Below, piece after piece: positions 32,422 to 44,889 of a stretch of DNA of 49,967 nucleotides. Each line of letters starts with the position of its first letter. Within the stretch, counting starts at the first letter, position 1. A program made the translations under genes and the position numbers. The DNA comes from Gammaproteobacteria bacterium (GTDB taxonomy: Bacteria > Pseudomonadota > Gammaproteobacteria > Enterobacterales > Psychrobiaceae), in the NCBI GenBank assembly GCA_013214965.1, contig JABSRU010000018.1:1-49967 (forward strand). Direction: 5' to 3'. Below the pieces are notes generated by a model. It was not told the DNA's origin, did no database searches, and saw only the letters and a program-made list of their open reading frames with translations.

Positions 32422-32447
32422 AAAAAAGAGCCATAAGGCTCTTTTTT
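32422..32447 (-). terminator. Terminator of the dnaA-dnaN-recF-gyrB unit
   Basis: An 11-bp stem AAAAAAGAGCC / GGCTCTTTTTT has a 4-base loop and a T-run on the minus strand. It starts 21 bp after the gyrB stop. Confidence 0.85.
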
Positions 32448-32467
32448 ATTTCTTAAACTTAGGTTAG

Positions 32468-34891
<2,424 letters not shown>

Positions 34892-34902
34892 TTATTCTCG
34901 TT

Positions 34903-35970
34903 CTATTTATCCTGAGTCACCACACCCTGTTCCACGTGAAACAAGCGGGTCTGATATTTACTGGTTTGTGATGCTATTTGTTTAACATCGATTACCGATA
35001 AAAATAATTGGGCTTGTGTTTCGACCAATTGATCAATTAACACTTGCCGTTTATTAGCATCGAGCTCGGACGATAAATCGTCAACCAAATAAATGGTCTG
35101 TTTATCAACTTGAGTCCGCAAATGAATTCCCTGTGCAATGCGTAACGCACAAACCAAAAGCTTTAGTTGTCCCCGCGATAATGCATCTTGAACCGGCATA
35201 TTATTACAGCGTAATCGGAGATCTGCTTTATGTGGCCCGGCAGAGGTATAACCTAAGGCTAAATCTCGCGGGTAATTCTTCTCAAGCAATTGAGATAAAT
35301 CACTTTTTTTATCCCAACCTTGACTATATGATACAGTCACAGTAACGGCGGGCAGAAAACGTTCTATTATACCCTGTAATAGCGGATTAAACGAGTTTAT
35401 ATAGTTATTTCTTAGGGTGGTAAGTTGTTGTGCATATTGCACTAACTCTCGATCCCAATAGGAAATTTCTCGATAATTAGCTCTGCGCTTTAGCAATGAG
35501 TTTCGTTGTTTTAATAGTCGCTTACATTTATGCCATATAGGCTGAAAATTTTGTTCAGTATGAAACACGCCCCAATCAATAAACTGACGGCGCATGGTTG
35601 GACCGCCGGTTAATAAAGTAAAGCTTTCAGGGGTAATAAGTTGCAGTGGTAAATACTCTAGTAGCGTCGTTAAACGGGTCACCTTGTCGCCATCAATTTT
35701 GATCACCACATCGCCATTTCGAAAGCGTTGGATCCCAATAGAATGGCCGCTAGCTTTACCCCAAATAATTAGCTGATCATGATCATGATGAATCACTCGC
35801 CCAGCTAAATGAGTACGAAATGAACGCCCGAGGGCAAGATAGTGAATGGCTTCTAGTAGACTGGTTTTGCCACTACCGTTATCACCGTAGATGACATTTA
35901 GCTGACCGAATTCCAATTTGACATCAGCTAAATTTCTTATTTTTTGAACAGAAAGTTGCTCTAATAACAT
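34903..35970 (-). CDS. recF: DNA replication and repair protein RecF
   Basis: RecF is an SMC-like ATPase that loads RecA at gaps with RecO and RecR. It is 355 aa. Walker A is GDNGSGKTSLLEAI at residues 29-42, the signature motif is LSRGQLKLLVCALRIAQG, and Walker B is YLVDDLSSELD. The start codon follows the dnaN stop with no gap (TAGATG), so translation is coupled. The codons for FHVEQ near the C-terminus contain a parS-like sequence. Confidence 0.97.
   Translation of the reverse strand: MLLEQLSVQKIRNLADVKLEFGQLNVIYGDNGSGKTSLLEAIHYLALGRSFRTHLAGRVIHHDHDQLIIWGKASGHSIGIQRFRNGDVVIKIDGDKVTRLTTLLEYLPLQLITPESFTLLTGGPTMRRQFIDWGVFHTEQNFQPIWHKCKRLLKQRNSLLKRRANYREISYWDRELVQYAQQLTTLRNNYINSFNPLLQGIIERFLPAVTVTVSYSQGWDKKSDLSQLLEKNYPRDLALGYTSAGPHKADLRLRCNNMPVQDALSRGQLKLLVCALRIAQGIHLRTQVDKQTIYLVDDLSSELDANKRQVLIDQLVETQAQLFLSVIDVKQIASQTSKYQTRLFHVEQGVVTQDK
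34928..34943. other. parS-like centromere site inside the 3' end of recF
   Basis: TGTTCCACGTGAAACA on the plus strand matches the parS consensus TGTTNCACGTGAAACA with one asymmetric position in the arms. It is 12-13 kb from oriC. It encodes FHVEQ on the recF strand, so the protein tolerates the site. Confidence 0.85.
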
Positions 35971-37071
35971 CTATAAACGCATTGGCATAACAACATACAT
36001 CGACTCAGATGAATCAGCAGCCTCAATTAAACCACTACTGTTAGCGTCGCCTAAGGTCATTTTAATTTGTTCGCTTTTGAGGGCATTAAGAGCGTCTAGT
36101 ACATAACTAACATTAAAGCCTATTTCTAAGTCATCAAAAGTATATTCTAAATCGACGATCTCTTGTGATTCTTCCTGCTCAGGGTTGTTGGCGGTGATCT
36201 TAAGCTCATTAGCCGAAAAATTAAAACGGACACCACGAAACTTTTCATTGGATAAAATAGATGCACGAGCCAGCGCTTGTTTTAATTCTAACCGTGAAGT
36301 AATAATAACTTTGTCGCCACCACGAGGTAAAACACGCTGATAATCCGGAAAGCGGCCATCCACTAGTTTAGTGGTGAACACCGCATTATTAATATTAGCA
36401 CGTAAGTGGCTCTCGCCTATTTGCACCTTAACAGGCTCGTCGGTCGCTTCAATTAAACGTAATAACTCAACCACCCCTTTACGAGGGACAATCACCTGTT
36501 TATTGGGCAACTCAGCATTAATTTGACGACTGCTGACCGCTAATCGATGACCATCGGTGGCGACAGTTTTAAACTCATCGTTATTTATTTCAAATAACAT
36601 CCCATTCAAATAATAACGAACATCTTGGTTAGCCATAGAGAATTGGGTACTTTCGATGACCGATCTTAATAGATGTTGTGGTAGCACAAACTCGGTATCA
36701 CTGTGCCAGTTATCAATATTAGGAAAATCATCGGCTGATAATGTTGATAATGTAAAGCGACTGCGGCCTGAACGAATAATCATTCGCTCACCTTCCACTT
36801 CAATTTTTATCTCAGCACCATCTTGCAACCCTTTACAAATATCTAAAATTTTCTTAGCCGGTACCGTGGTAATCCCAGGAATAACTTCGCCCTCAAGCGC
36901 TGTCAAACCAATTAATTCGACCTCAAGATCCGTGGCCGTTATCTTTAGTGAGTGAGTGCTTACATCCATGAGAACGTTAGATAACACAGCTAACGTATGA
37001 CGACGTTCAACCGCCCCTGAGACTAATGTGAGTGGCTTTAATAGCTGTTCTCTGCCAATAGTAAATTTCAT
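35971..37071 (-). CDS. dnaN: DNA polymerase III sliding clamp (beta subunit)
   Basis: The ring-shaped processivity clamp, 366 aa, the same as E. coli. It starts MKFTIGREQLLKPL and contains three similar clamp domains of about 120 aa each. Conserved parts include NGMLFEI, VATDGHRLAVS and VDGRFPDYQRVLP, and the end YVVMPMRL is the standard C-terminus. dnaA ends 24 bp upstream and recF begins directly after its stop. Confidence 0.98.
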   Translation of the reverse strand: MKFTIGREQLLKPLTLVSGAVERRHTLAVLSNVLMDVSTHSLKITATDLEVELIGLTALEGEVIPGITTVPAKKILDICKGLQDGAEIKIEVEGERMIIRSGRSRFTLSTLSADDFPNIDNWHSDTEFVLPQHLLRSVIESTQFSMANQDVRYYLNGMLFEINNDEFKTVATDGHRLAVSSRQINAELPNKQVIVPRKGVVELLRLIEATDEPVKVQIGESHLRANINNAVFTTKLVDGRFPDYQRVLPRGGDKVIITSRLELKQALARASILSNEKFRGVRFNFSANELKITANNPEQEESQEIVDLEYTFDDLEIGFNVSYVLDALNALKSEQIKMTLGDANSSGLIEAADSSESMYVVMPMRL

Positions 37072-37095
37072 AAAATTTTAAATCTCAGTAAACGA

Positions 37096-38469
37096 TTAAG
37101 ACGATAAAGTGCGAATAAGATTAGAATAGTCTTCTTTTATATCATGACTTTCTTCTCGCAGGGATTTAATTCGACGGCAAGCATGTAATACCGTCGTATG
37201 ATCACGACCACCAAAAGCATCACCAATCTCAGGTAAACTATGGTTAGTTAATTCCTTTGATAGTGCCATCGCCATTTGACGCGGTCGTGCCACTGAACGA
37301 GTTCGTCGTTTAGAGAGCAGATCAGAGATTTTTATTTTGTAATATTCAGCCACGGTTTTTTGGATATTATCAATGGTCACTAGTTTAGCTTGCAGGGCTA
37401 ATAAATCCCGTAATGCTTCTTTAACAAAATCGATAGTAATAGGACGACCGGTGAAATTAGCATTAGCCATCACACGATTTAAAGCCCCTTCTAACTCACG
37501 AACATTTGAACGCAATCGTTTAGCAATAAAGAATGCAACCTCATCGGGTAAATGAATTTTATGCTCATCGGCCTTACGTTGTAATATAGCGACTCGAGTT
37601 TCAAGTTCCGGCGGTTCAATAGCAACCGTTAAGCCCCAACCAAAGCGAGACTTTAAGCGATCTTCAACCCCAACAATTTCTTTAGGGTATTTATCACTGG
37701 TTAAAATAACTTGATGATTACCTTCTAATAGCGCATTAAAGGTATGAAAGAATTCTTCTTGTGAACGTTCTTTATTGGCAAAAAATTGAATATCATCAAT
37801 TAGTAATGCATCAACGCTGCGGTAATAGCGTTTAAACTCTTCAATCGCATTATTACGAAGCGCTTTAACCATATCTTGAACAAAACGCTCAGAATGCATA
37901 TAAACGACTTTAGCATTTGGGTTAGCTTCTAATATTCCGTTACCAACCGCATGTAATAAATGAGTCTTACCTAAGCCAGTACCACCATATAAAAATAATG
38001 GATTATAAGCACCACCAGGGTTTTGCGCCACTTGAATAGCTGCGGCTCGTCCTAGTTGATTCGATTTACCTTCAACAAAATTATCAAATGTATAGTTACG
38101 ATTAATATTTGATGCCAATACCGCTTGAGGAATATCAGAATCTTTTTCCCAGCTTGGTCTTACAATTTGCTGAGGTCGATGCTGAGTTTCAGGTTGCTTG
38201 TTTAATTTTGGTTTTGATGCTGCCGGCTTACTACCAATGTCAAAACGCAGCGTCGGTGCCTCATTACCCATCACATCAATCAAAAAATTATTGATATTAT
38301 CAAGGTATTTATCACGAACCCAATCCAATACAAAGCGATTAGGGGCATAAAGCGTTAGCGTGTCATCATCTAACACTGCCTGCAAGGGCCTAATCCACAT
38401 GCTATACTGCGTTGCAGGTAATTCATCCTGCAATTTACTTAAGCATTGTTGCCATATCCAAGCAGTCAC
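37096..38469 (-). CDS. dnaA: Chromosomal replication initiator protein DnaA
   Basis: DnaA binds DnaA boxes at oriC and melts the unwinding element. About 457 aa. I choose a GTG start at 38469, because AGGAG lies 6 bases upstream, while the in-frame ATG two codons earlier abuts the AGGAG. E. coli dnaA also starts with GTG. Domain I is [20 protein letters not shown], the AAA+ Walker A is [15 protein letters not shown], Walker B is ALLIDDIQF, and the C-terminal DNA-binding signature is [19 protein letters not shown]. It is the first gene of dnaA-dnaN-recF-gyrB and diverges from rpmH. Confidence 0.98.
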   Translation of the reverse strand: MTAWIWQQCLSKLQDELPATQYSMWIRPLQAVLDDDTLTLYAPNRFVLDWVRDKYLDNINNFLIDVMGNEAPTLRFDIGSKPAASKPKLNKQPETQHRPQQIVRPSWEKDSDIPQAVLASNINRNYTFDNFVEGKSNQLGRAAAIQVAQNPGGAYNPLFLYGGTGLGKTHLLHAVGNGILEANPNAKVVYMHSERFVQDMVKALRNNAIEEFKRYYRSVDALLIDDIQFFANKERSQEEFFHTFNALLEGNHQVILTSDKYPKEIVGVEDRLKSRFGWGLTVAIEPPELETRVAILQRKADEHKIHLPDEVAFFIAKRLRSNVRELEGALNRVMANANFTGRPITIDFVKEALRDLLALQAKLVTIDNIQKTVAEYYKIKISDLLSKRRTRSVARPRQMAMALSKELTNHSLPEIGDAFGGRDHTTVLHACRRIKSLREESHDIKEDYSNLIRTLSS

Positions 38470-38572
38470 AAACATCTCCTAAAAACAACCACAAAAAGGC
38501 AAACATTTTAGCCTTAGCGAGGGAGAATCACCAGTAAAACCATTAATTATTTATAATAAATAAACACAACTA

Positions 38573-38600
38573 ATAGTATTCATATTAGTATTGACATCAA
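38573..38600 (-). promoter_or_regulatory. dnaA promoter
   Basis: On the minus strand the -35 is TTGATG (38595-38600), the spacer is 16 bp, and the -10 is TACTAT (38573-38578), about 100 bp upstream of the start codon. The -35 is 5 bp from a GATC cluster. Confidence 0.6.
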
Positions 38601-38742
38601 AAATAGATCATAATAACGATCTCTTACGATCAAACGACACATACTTATTTAAAAACATGAACTTAATTGCAAGTCGATGATTTACAGTCTTCATTAAGTG
38701 ATCAAAGTCGCAATAAAAAACAACGATAATCAGCTTTTAACA

Positions 38743-38771
38743 TTGACAAATAGGCTGTCATTTTTTAAACT
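38743..38771 (+). promoter_or_regulatory. rpmH promoter
   Basis: A perfect -35 TTGACA (38743-38748), a 17-bp spacer and TAAACT (38766-38771). It is about 86 bp upstream of the rpmH start. Confidence 0.7.
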
Positions 38772-38856
38772 CTCGCGTCCCTTTGAATAGGGTGTGTAAG
38801 TTGTAATGATGCAATTTACGCGTACTGTACAGTATAAATTCGATCGAGTTATTAAA

Positions 38857-38991
38857 ATGAAACGTACTTTTCAACCAAGCGTATTAAAACGCAAGCGCAA
38901 CCACGGTTTCCGTGCTCGTTCGGCTACTAAGGGCGGACGTGCTGTATTAGCGCGTCGTCGTTCTAAAGGCCGTGCTAAACTAAGCGCGTAA
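38857..38991 (+). CDS. rpmH: 50S ribosomal protein L34
   Basis: The 44-aa very basic protein [20 protein letters not shown] and onward, ending RAKLSA, is a textbook L34. The start is ATG 38857; an in-frame extension of 17 codons upstream is part of the leader. It is followed 10 bp later by rnpA and then yidD and yidC, the conserved rpmH-rnpA-yidD-yidC-mnmE order. Confidence 0.98.
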   Translation: MKRTFQPSVLKRKRNHGFRARSATKGGRAVLARRRSKGRAKLSA

Positions 38992-39001
38992 TAATTGACC
39001 T

Positions 39002-39370
39002 ATGGTTAATTATTCTTATTCGCGGGAGTTAAGGCTCTTAACTCCCGGGAATTTCAAAACTGTATTCCAACAGCCTCTTCGTGCTGGTTCTCCTCAACTC
39101 ACAATTTTAGCCTGTCCAAATAAACTAGGTCATCCCAGACTTGGCTTAGCTGTACCTAAAAAACAATTAAAATTGGCAGTTGATCGTAACCAAGTTAAAC
39201 GTGTTCTTCGTGAGAATTTTCGTTTATCACAGCACAAATTACCCCCTTTAGATTATGTAATTATAGCCAAAGGTGGTATTGGGAAGTTGGATAATAAAGA
39301 GCTAAATATACTCACTAATAGATTATGGAAAAAAATTGCTCGCCGTTACAAAGAGCAGCAATCGGATTAG
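39002..39370 (+). CDS. rnpA: Ribonuclease P protein component
   Basis: The protein partner of the RNase P RNA, needed for 5' maturation of tRNAs. It is 122 aa and basic. The RNR motif appears as [14 protein letters not shown], with LGLAVPKK before it and [10 protein letters not shown] after it. Its 3' end overlaps yidD by 46 nt, an overlap also found in E. coli. Confidence 0.97.
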   Translation: MVNYSYSRELRLLTPGNFKTVFQQPLRAGSPQLTILACPNKLGHPRLGLAVPKKQLKLAVDRNQVKRVLRENFRLSQHKLPPLDYVIIAKGGIGKLDNKELNILTNRLWKKIARRYKEQQSD

Positions 39371-39588
39371 TTAGAGGCTATCAAATTGCAATTAGCCCAC
39401 TAATTGGTCCACGCTGTCGCTTTATACCTACTTGTTCTCAATATGCCATTGAGGCCATAAATATTCACGGCCTACAAAAAGGCACTTGGTTAGCGAGCAA
39501 ACGTCTATTAAAATGTCATCCTTTAAATCCTGGCGGCAGTGACCCAGTCCCTGAGCCAGACAATTTAACCAACAAAAGAAGAAAGTAA
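39325..39588 (+). CDS. yidD: Membrane protein insertion efficiency factor YidD
   Basis: 87 aa. It contains the family signature [20 protein letters not shown], then SQYAIEAI and [15 protein letters not shown]. An amphipathic, membrane-associated protein that assists YidC-dependent insertion. It overlaps rnpA by 46 nt and ends 6 bp before yidC. Confidence 0.96.
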   Translation: MEKNCSPLQRAAIGLVRGYQIAISPLIGPRCRFIPTCSQYAIEAINIHGLQKGTWLASKRLLKCHPLNPGGSDPVPEPDNLTNKRRK

Positions 39589-39594
39589 CGCCTT

Positions 39595-41232
39595 ATGGAA
39601 TCACAACGTAGTTTGCTAATTGCGGGTTTACTCTTTGTATCTTTTCTACTGTATCAGCAGTGGGGAATAGATAATGCGCCGCAACAGCCACCTGAAATTG
39701 AACAATCGATAACAACCGCTGCTCAAGATATACCGACCAGCAGTGCTGTTGCTACCCATGCTATAAACAAGACAACTGAGCACCAAACAATTACTGTTGT
39801 GACCGATTTAATACAATTATCAATCGACACATTAGGCGGTGATATTGTTGAATCTAGTTTATTAGCCTATCCGGTTGAAATGGACTCTGTTGATAACCTT
39901 AAATTATTAGAGCAACTTCCTAATTATACCTTTGTTGCTCAAAGTGGCTTAATTGGTGCTAATGGTCCAGATGCTGATAAAGTAAATGGCCGCCCGCAAT
40001 ACCAAACAACTCAAAATAAATATGTGCTCGAAGCTGGCCAAGATTATTTTGAAGTGATATTAAGCTTTACGAATAGCCAAGGGATTACTTTTGATAAAGT
40101 ATTTGGTTTTAGCCGCGATTCATACAAAGTAGATGTTAGCTATCGTATTAATAATACCAGCGACCAAAACATCCAATTACAAATGTATGCGCAGCTAAAA
40201 CAAAGCATTGATAAGCCAACTGAAGAAAGCAACATGATGATGCAGCTTTACCGTGGTGGTGCTTTTTCAGTTCAAGATGATAAATACAGTAAATACGATT
40301 TTGGCGACATGGCTGATGCTAACTTAAAAGAGCTGACTACTGGTGGTTGGGTTGCTATGTTACAGCATTACTTTGTGACCGCGTGGATCCCTAATAGCGA
40401 ACAAGATAACCGCTTATACAGTAGTGTGATTGGTGAAGATTTTGCGGCTATCGGTTTTAAATCGCAGCAGTTAACGATTGCACCAAAAAGTACCGGTGAA
40501 ATAACCGCCGCTCTTTATACTGGTCCAAAACTACAAGATCGTTTAGAAAAAGCTTCTCCATATTTAGATTTAACCGTTGATTACGGCTTTCTATGGTGGT
40601 TGGCAAAACCTTTACATTGGTTAATGACTTTCTTCTATGGCTTAGTCGGCAACTGGGGTTTTGCGATTATCATGCTAACTTTTGTAGTTCGTGGTGCGAT
40701 GTACCCACTATCTAAGAAGCAATATGTATCAATGGCTAAAATGCGTCAACTACAACCTAAAATGGCCGCGTTAAAAGAACGATTTGGTGATGACCGCCAG
40801 AAAATGGGTCAAGCAACGATGGAGCTATATAAGAAAGAGCAAGTTAACCCATTGGGTGGTTGTTTACCTTTATTATTCCAAATGCCTATTTTCATTGGTT
40901 TATTCTGGATGTTACAGGAATCGGTTGAATTACGTCATGCTCCATTTATGTTATGGATAAATGATTTATCAGCACTGGACCCTTACTACGTACTGCCTAT
41001 TTTAATGGGTGCTAGTATGTGGTTTATGAGTAAGATGCAACCATCAATGTCAACCGATCCGATGCAGCAAAAAATGATGCAGTTTATGCCAATCATCTTT
41101 ACTGTATTCTTCCTTTGGTTCCCTTCTGGTTTAGTACTTTACTGGGTAACCAGCAACATTGTGACCTTGATTCAACAAACCATTATTTTCAGACAAATTG
41201 AAAAACAAAATGAAAAGAGTAATGCTAAATAG
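39595..41232 (+). CDS. yidC: Membrane protein insertase YidC
   Basis: 545 aa. An N-terminal membrane anchor (SLLIAGLLFVSFLLYQQW) is followed by a large periplasmic beta domain (about 60-340). The conserved five-helix insertase core contains NWGFAIIMLTFVVRGAMYPL, NPLGGCLPLLFQMPIFIGLF and FPSGLVLYWVTSN. It inserts respiratory and ATP synthase subunits, alone or with SecYEG. It closes with a strong terminator before mnmE. Confidence 0.98.
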   Translation: MESQRSLLIAGLLFVSFLLYQQWGIDNAPQQPPEIEQSITTAAQDIPTSSAVATHAINKTTEHQTITVVTDLIQLSIDTLGGDIVESSLLAYPVEMDSVDNLKLLEQLPNYTFVAQSGLIGANGPDADKVNGRPQYQTTQNKYVLEAGQDYFEVILSFTNSQGITFDKVFGFSRDSYKVDVSYRINNTSDQNIQLQMYAQLKQSIDKPTEESNMMMQLYRGGAFSVQDDKYSKYDFGDMADANLKELTTGGWVAMLQHYFVTAWIPNSEQDNRLYSSVIGEDFAAIGFKSQQLTIAPKSTGEITAALYTGPKLQDRLEKASPYLDLTVDYGFLWWLAKPLHWLMTFFYGLVGNWGFAIIMLTFVVRGAMYPLSKKQYVSMAKMRQLQPKMAALKERFGDDRQKMGQATMELYKKEQVNPLGGCLPLLFQMPIFIGLFWMLQESVELRHAPFMLWINDLSALDPYYVLPILMGASMWFMSKMQPSMSTDPMQQKMMQFMPIIFTVFFLWFPSGLVLYWVTSNIVTLIQQTIIFRQIEKQNEKSNAK

Positions 41233-41260
41233 TTGATTAGTACCTTACTATAAAATTGAA

Positions 41261-41289
41261 AACGTCTACTTAGGTAGACGTTTTTTTTT
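41261..41289 (+). terminator. Rho-independent terminator after yidC
   Basis: The 9-bp stem AACGTCTAC / GTAGACGTT has loop TTAG and is followed by an uninterrupted T-run. It separates yidC from mnmE. Confidence 0.9.
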
Positions 41290-41360
41290 GAGTATTTTTT
41301 AATATTTACCCTGGCTAATTATGATAAAATATCGCCAATTTAGTTAATCAAGATCCTATT

Positions 41361-42728
41361 ATGAGCTTAGAAACAGACACCATCGTCGCCCAAGCCACAC
41401 CACCGGGTCGTGGCGGTGTTGGCATCGTCCGTATTTCTGGACCCTTAGTACAACTAGTCGCGCAACAGATTTTAGGTAAAGTGCCGAAACCACGTTATGC
41501 GGATTATTGTCCTTTTTTGAACAGCGACGGTAGTGAATTAGATCAAGGCATCGCCCTCTTCTTCAATAATCCAAACTCATTTACCGGTGAAGATGTATTA
41601 GAGCTTCAAGGTCACGGCGGCCCCATTATTGTTGATATGTTAATTAAACGGATATTACAAATTGACGGTATTCGTACTGCCCGCCCCGGTGAGTTTTCTG
41701 AACGCGCTTTTATGAACGACAAAATGGATTTGGCTCAAGCTGAAGCCATTGCTGATTTAATTGATGCCACGTCAGAGCAAGCAGCAAAATCTGCTGTCCA
41801 ATCGATGAAAGGTGAGTTTTCAAATCATATTAATACCCTAGTAGAAAGCTTAATCCGGCTAAGAATTTACGTTGAAGCCGCGATTGATTTTCCAGAAGAA
41901 GAAATTGATTTTTTGTCCGACGGTAAAGTACTGGGAGATTTAAACCAAATTATCGAACATCTAGCATCCGTGCGTAATCAGGCACGCCAAGGCAGCTTAT
42001 TACGAGAAGGTATGCGAGTGGTCATTGCTGGTCGCCCTAATGCCGGTAAATCGTCATTACTTAACGCCCTATCTGGCCAAGAGCTAGCGATAGTAACTGA
42101 TATTGCAGGAACCACTCGTGATGTCTTGCGAGAACATATTCATATTGATGGTATGCCATTACATATCATTGATACTGCTGGCCTTCGCGAAAGCCCAGAT
42201 AAAATAGAACAAATAGGTATTGCCCGCGCCTGGCAAGAAATAAACCAAGCTGACCGCATTCTATTTATGGTTGATAGCACTGAAACAAGCCATAGTGATC
42301 CCCATAAAATATGGCCAGAGTTTGTTGAAAAACTCCCCGCTGGGGTTGGTTTGTCGGTGATCCGCAATAAAGCCGATCTTAGTGGTGATAATTTAGGTGA
42401 ATCTGTAGATAACAACTACCCTATTTTTAATATATCAGCTAAAACTGGCGACGGTATTAGTGAGCTAAAAGCACACCTAAAACAATGTATGGGTTATCAA
42501 AGTGTCACCGAAGGCTGCTTTATGGCACGTCGCAGACATATCGAGGCAATTGATCATGCGACACGGCATATTGATATAGGAAAAGAACAATTGGTTGAAT
42601 TTAACGCTGGGGAACTACTAGCGGAAGAATTAAGAATAGCGCAGAATTACTTAAGCGAGATCACTGGCGAATTTAGCTCCGATGACCTGCTTAGTCGAAT
42701 ATTTACTTCGTTTTGTATTGGTAAGTAA
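41361..42728 (+). CDS. mnmE: tRNA uridine-5-carboxymethylaminomethyl modification GTPase MnmE
   Basis: With MnmG it makes the cmnm5 modification of wobble uridine 34. It is 455 aa. An N-terminal tetrahydrofolate-binding domain contains [17 protein letters not shown] domain is inserted in a helical domain, with [23 protein letters not shown] and DTAGLRES, then NKAD. The C-terminal FCIGK includes the essential Cys. Its partner mnmG is also in this window, on the far side of oriC. Confidence 0.98.
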   Translation: MSLETDTIVAQATPPGRGGVGIVRISGPLVQLVAQQILGKVPKPRYADYCPFLNSDGSELDQGIALFFNNPNSFTGEDVLELQGHGGPIIVDMLIKRILQIDGIRTARPGEFSERAFMNDKMDLAQAEAIADLIDATSEQAAKSAVQSMKGEFSNHINTLVESLIRLRIYVEAAIDFPEEEIDFLSDGKVLGDLNQIIEHLASVRNQARQGSLLREGMRVVIAGRPNAGKSSLLNALSGQELAIVTDIAGTTRDVLREHIHIDGMPLHIIDTAGLRESPDKIEQIGIARAWQEINQADRILFMVDSTETSHSDPHKIWPEFVEKLPAGVGLSVIRNKADLSGDNLGESVDNNYPIFNISAKTGDGISELKAHLKQCMGYQSVTEGCFMARRRHIEAIDHATRHIDIGKEQLVEFNAGELLAEELRIAQNYLSEITGEFSSDDLLSRIFTSFCIGK

Positions 42729-42744
42729 CTTGAATTCCACAACA

Positions 42745-43008
42745 CTATGATTGATTAAATTGTACTTCGAAGTTGGTCACTCCAAGTTTTTTGAGATAGG
42801 CGGCAAGATTATCGAGCCGCCATGTTCTTAATTCATTAACTCGACCATGACGCATCGCGTAAGCAAGGCGCTGCTCAGGGTTAACTCCGACAACTGTAAA
42901 TTTTAACGGATTTATTTCACTCTCCTGAGCAATAAATTTTATGATAGACTTAGTCGCTACCAACCGTGAAAATTCCCCTTCAGTTACCTGATAAAACGTT
43001 ACACTCAT
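42745..43008 (-). CDS. Small conserved-looking protein of unknown function
   Basis: 87 aa, soluble, no signal peptide. No family is recognised. It looks like a compact alpha/beta protein: an N-terminal beta segment, EINPLKFTVVGVNPEQRLAY in the middle, and a basic helix-rich end (LRTWRLDNLAAYLKKLGVTN) finishing in a short strand. The RLDNLAAYLKKLG part could bind nucleic acid, but this is a guess. It converges with mnmE (16 bp between stops) and diverges from the vWA lipoprotein gene. The ribosome site is weak. Even codon use and lack of a competing frame support it. Confidence 0.55.
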   Translation of the reverse strand: MSVTFYQVTEGEFSRLVATKSIIKFIAQESEINPLKFTVVGVNPEQRLAYAMRHGRVNELRTWRLDNLAAYLKKLGVTNFEVQFNQS

Positions 43009-43132
43009 ACAATCTGCTATTTTGTAGTTTACATAATGTCATAATGTCATATTTTAATCTTTTTTAAAAATAAATAACCCTTTTTAGCCACTCGTTCGTT
43101 TATATATTTATCAAACTAACGAGGAACAAATC

Positions 43133-44851
43133 ATGAGTTATCAAAAGCACAGTATCGCATTATCTCTATTACTGGTATTAATTGGCTGTAGTGGTCAAGC
43201 GCCACAGGAACAAGCCGCCGCAAAAAAAACGCCAACAACTACTATTAAAACAGCTCCAATAAAAACAGATTTAATCAAAGTAATGCCAGCACTTGAACAA
43301 TCTAAAATGATGGTTAGAGCAAGTGCCGATAGCATGATGTTCGCTGGCCTGCCCGCACCGCATCCGATGATATTAGAGAGAGAAATTTACTCTATTAATA
43401 GCGAAAATTATCAGCATCTCAGCCAAAATCCGATTAAGATAGTTCAGGAACAACCGGTATCAACATTTTCAATCGATGTCGATACTGGCAGCTACAGCAA
43501 TATGAGACGAATGATTAATCAAGGAATATTACCGCCCAAAGACGCTATTCGTTTAGAAGAATTGATTAATTACTTTGATTATAATTACCAACCTCCAACA
43601 TCGTTAGAACAGCCCTTTTCCATTCATACCGAACTAATGACCTCTCCTTGGAATAGCGATCGTAAACTGCTAAAAATAGGTTTAAAAGGCTATCAAATAA
43701 GACCAGATCAAATGGGTAATGCCAACCTGGTATTTTTATTAGATGTTTCAGGCTCAATGAATCAAGCAGACAAGCTACCACTATTAAAAAAATCATTAAT
43801 GATGTTAACCGCTCAGCTTAATAAAAATGATCGGGTATCAATTGTAGTGTACGCAGGAGCCGCTGGCGTCGTATTAAAACCAACCCCAGGTAACAATCAC
43901 TTTACCATTAATACCGCACTCAATAACTTGCGAGCAGGAGGATCAACAGATGGTAGTCAAGGTATCGAATTAGCCTATCAACTGGCGCAAAAATCATTTA
44001 TAAAAAATGGCATTAATAGGGTAATACTAGCAACCGATGGTGATTTTAACGTCGGTACCACCAATATTGATAGTTTAAAGGAGTTGATAGCTAACAAAGC
44101 TAAACTAGGTATCGGGCTAACGACATTAGGCTTTGGTCAGGGAAATTATAATGACTATTTAATGGAACAATTAGCCAATATTGGCAACGGTAACTATGCT
44201 TACATCGATAATATTAATGAAGCACGTAAGGTCTTAGTTGATCAATTAAGTTCAACCATGAAAATTATTGCCAAAGACGTCAAAATTCAAGTGGAATTTA
44301 ACCCTGATCAAGTCGCACAATATCGCTTAATTGGTTATGAAAATAGACAACTAAAACGTGAAGACTTTAACAATGATAAAATAGACGCGGGTGATATTGG
44401 TGCAGGACATAATGTTACTGCTATTTACGAACTGACCCTCGTTAACGCTAAAAACAAGCAAATAGATCCATTACGTTATCAGAAAAAGCGAAATGACACA
44501 CGACAGTCCTCGGAGTTAGCCATGATCAAACTGCGTTATAAACAGCCTAATTCAGACACCAGTCAATTGATTACTAATATCATCACACAGGATCTATTAA
44601 ATAAAACTCCGAGTAATGACTTTAAGTTTGCCACTGCTGTTGCCGCTTTTGGCCAAAAACTAACTGGCGGAAAATACCTAGCAAAGTATGATTATCAAGA
44701 TATTATAAAATTAGCGAATGTGGTCAAAGGGACTGATAATTTTGGCTATCGCAGTGAATTTATTCAACTGGTCCGCAGCGCACAACATTTAAAACCGCAA
44801 CAAATAGCAATTAAAGAGCCAATCATGGCACCAAAATTACGGGTTGAATAG
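43133..44851 (+). CDS. von Willebrand factor A domain lipoprotein (YfbK-like)
   Basis: 572 aa. A lipoprotein signal has lipobox LIGC with Cys19 as the lipid site. A low-complexity linker follows (20-60), then a vWF_A N-terminal region with VSTFSIDVDTGSYSNMRRMI (about 105-150). The vWA domain MIDAS is FLLDVSGSM (Asp204, Ser206, Ser208), and TDGDFNVG comes later. The C-terminal DUF3520-type part contains FKFATAVAAFGQKL. It is anchored to a membrane facing the periplasm. The stop is 38 bp before an ECF sigma gene, so the three-gene set is likely one operon. GAGGAA precedes the start. Confidence 0.88.
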   Translation: MSYQKHSIALSLLLVLIGCSGQAPQEQAAAKKTPTTTIKTAPIKTDLIKVMPALEQSKMMVRASADSMMFAGLPAPHPMILEREIYSINSENYQHLSQNPIKIVQEQPVSTFSIDVDTGSYSNMRRMINQGILPPKDAIRLEELINYFDYNYQPPTSLEQPFSIHTELMTSPWNSDRKLLKIGLKGYQIRPDQMGNANLVFLLDVSGSMNQADKLPLLKKSLMMLTAQLNKNDRVSIVVYAGAAGVVLKPTPGNNHFTINTALNNLRAGGSTDGSQGIELAYQLAQKSFIKNGINRVILATDGDFNVGTTNIDSLKELIANKAKLGIGLTTLGFGQGNYNDYLMEQLANIGNGNYAYIDNINEARKVLVDQLSSTMKIIAKDVKIQVEFNPDQVAQYRLIGYENRQLKREDFNNDKIDAGDIGAGHNVTAIYELTLVNAKNKQIDPLRYQKKRNDTRQSSELAMIKLRYKQPNSDTSQLITNIITQDLLNKTPSNDFKFATAVAAFGQKLTGGKYLAKYDYQDIIKLANVVKGTDNFGYRSEFIQLVRSAQHLKPQQIAIKEPIMAPKLRVE

Positions 44852-44889
44852 GGATTTATACCATTAACAAATTAAATGATAATCAACTG

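Larger units (their letters stand above)
38470..38856. other. dnaA-rpmH divergent control region
   Basis: A 387-bp A+T-rich region with one assigned promoter in each direction (separate entries). GATC sites are clustered at 38606, 38618 and 38628, directly behind the dnaA -35, with another at 38700. This is suited to Dam/SeqA control of dnaA. I do not see a consensus DnaA box (TTATNCACA) here. Confidence 0.6.

Noticed and set aside
38470-38856. A second replication origin next to dnaA
   Set aside because: It is A+T-rich and has GATC sites but no consensus DnaA box; the mioC-mnmG region is far stronger.
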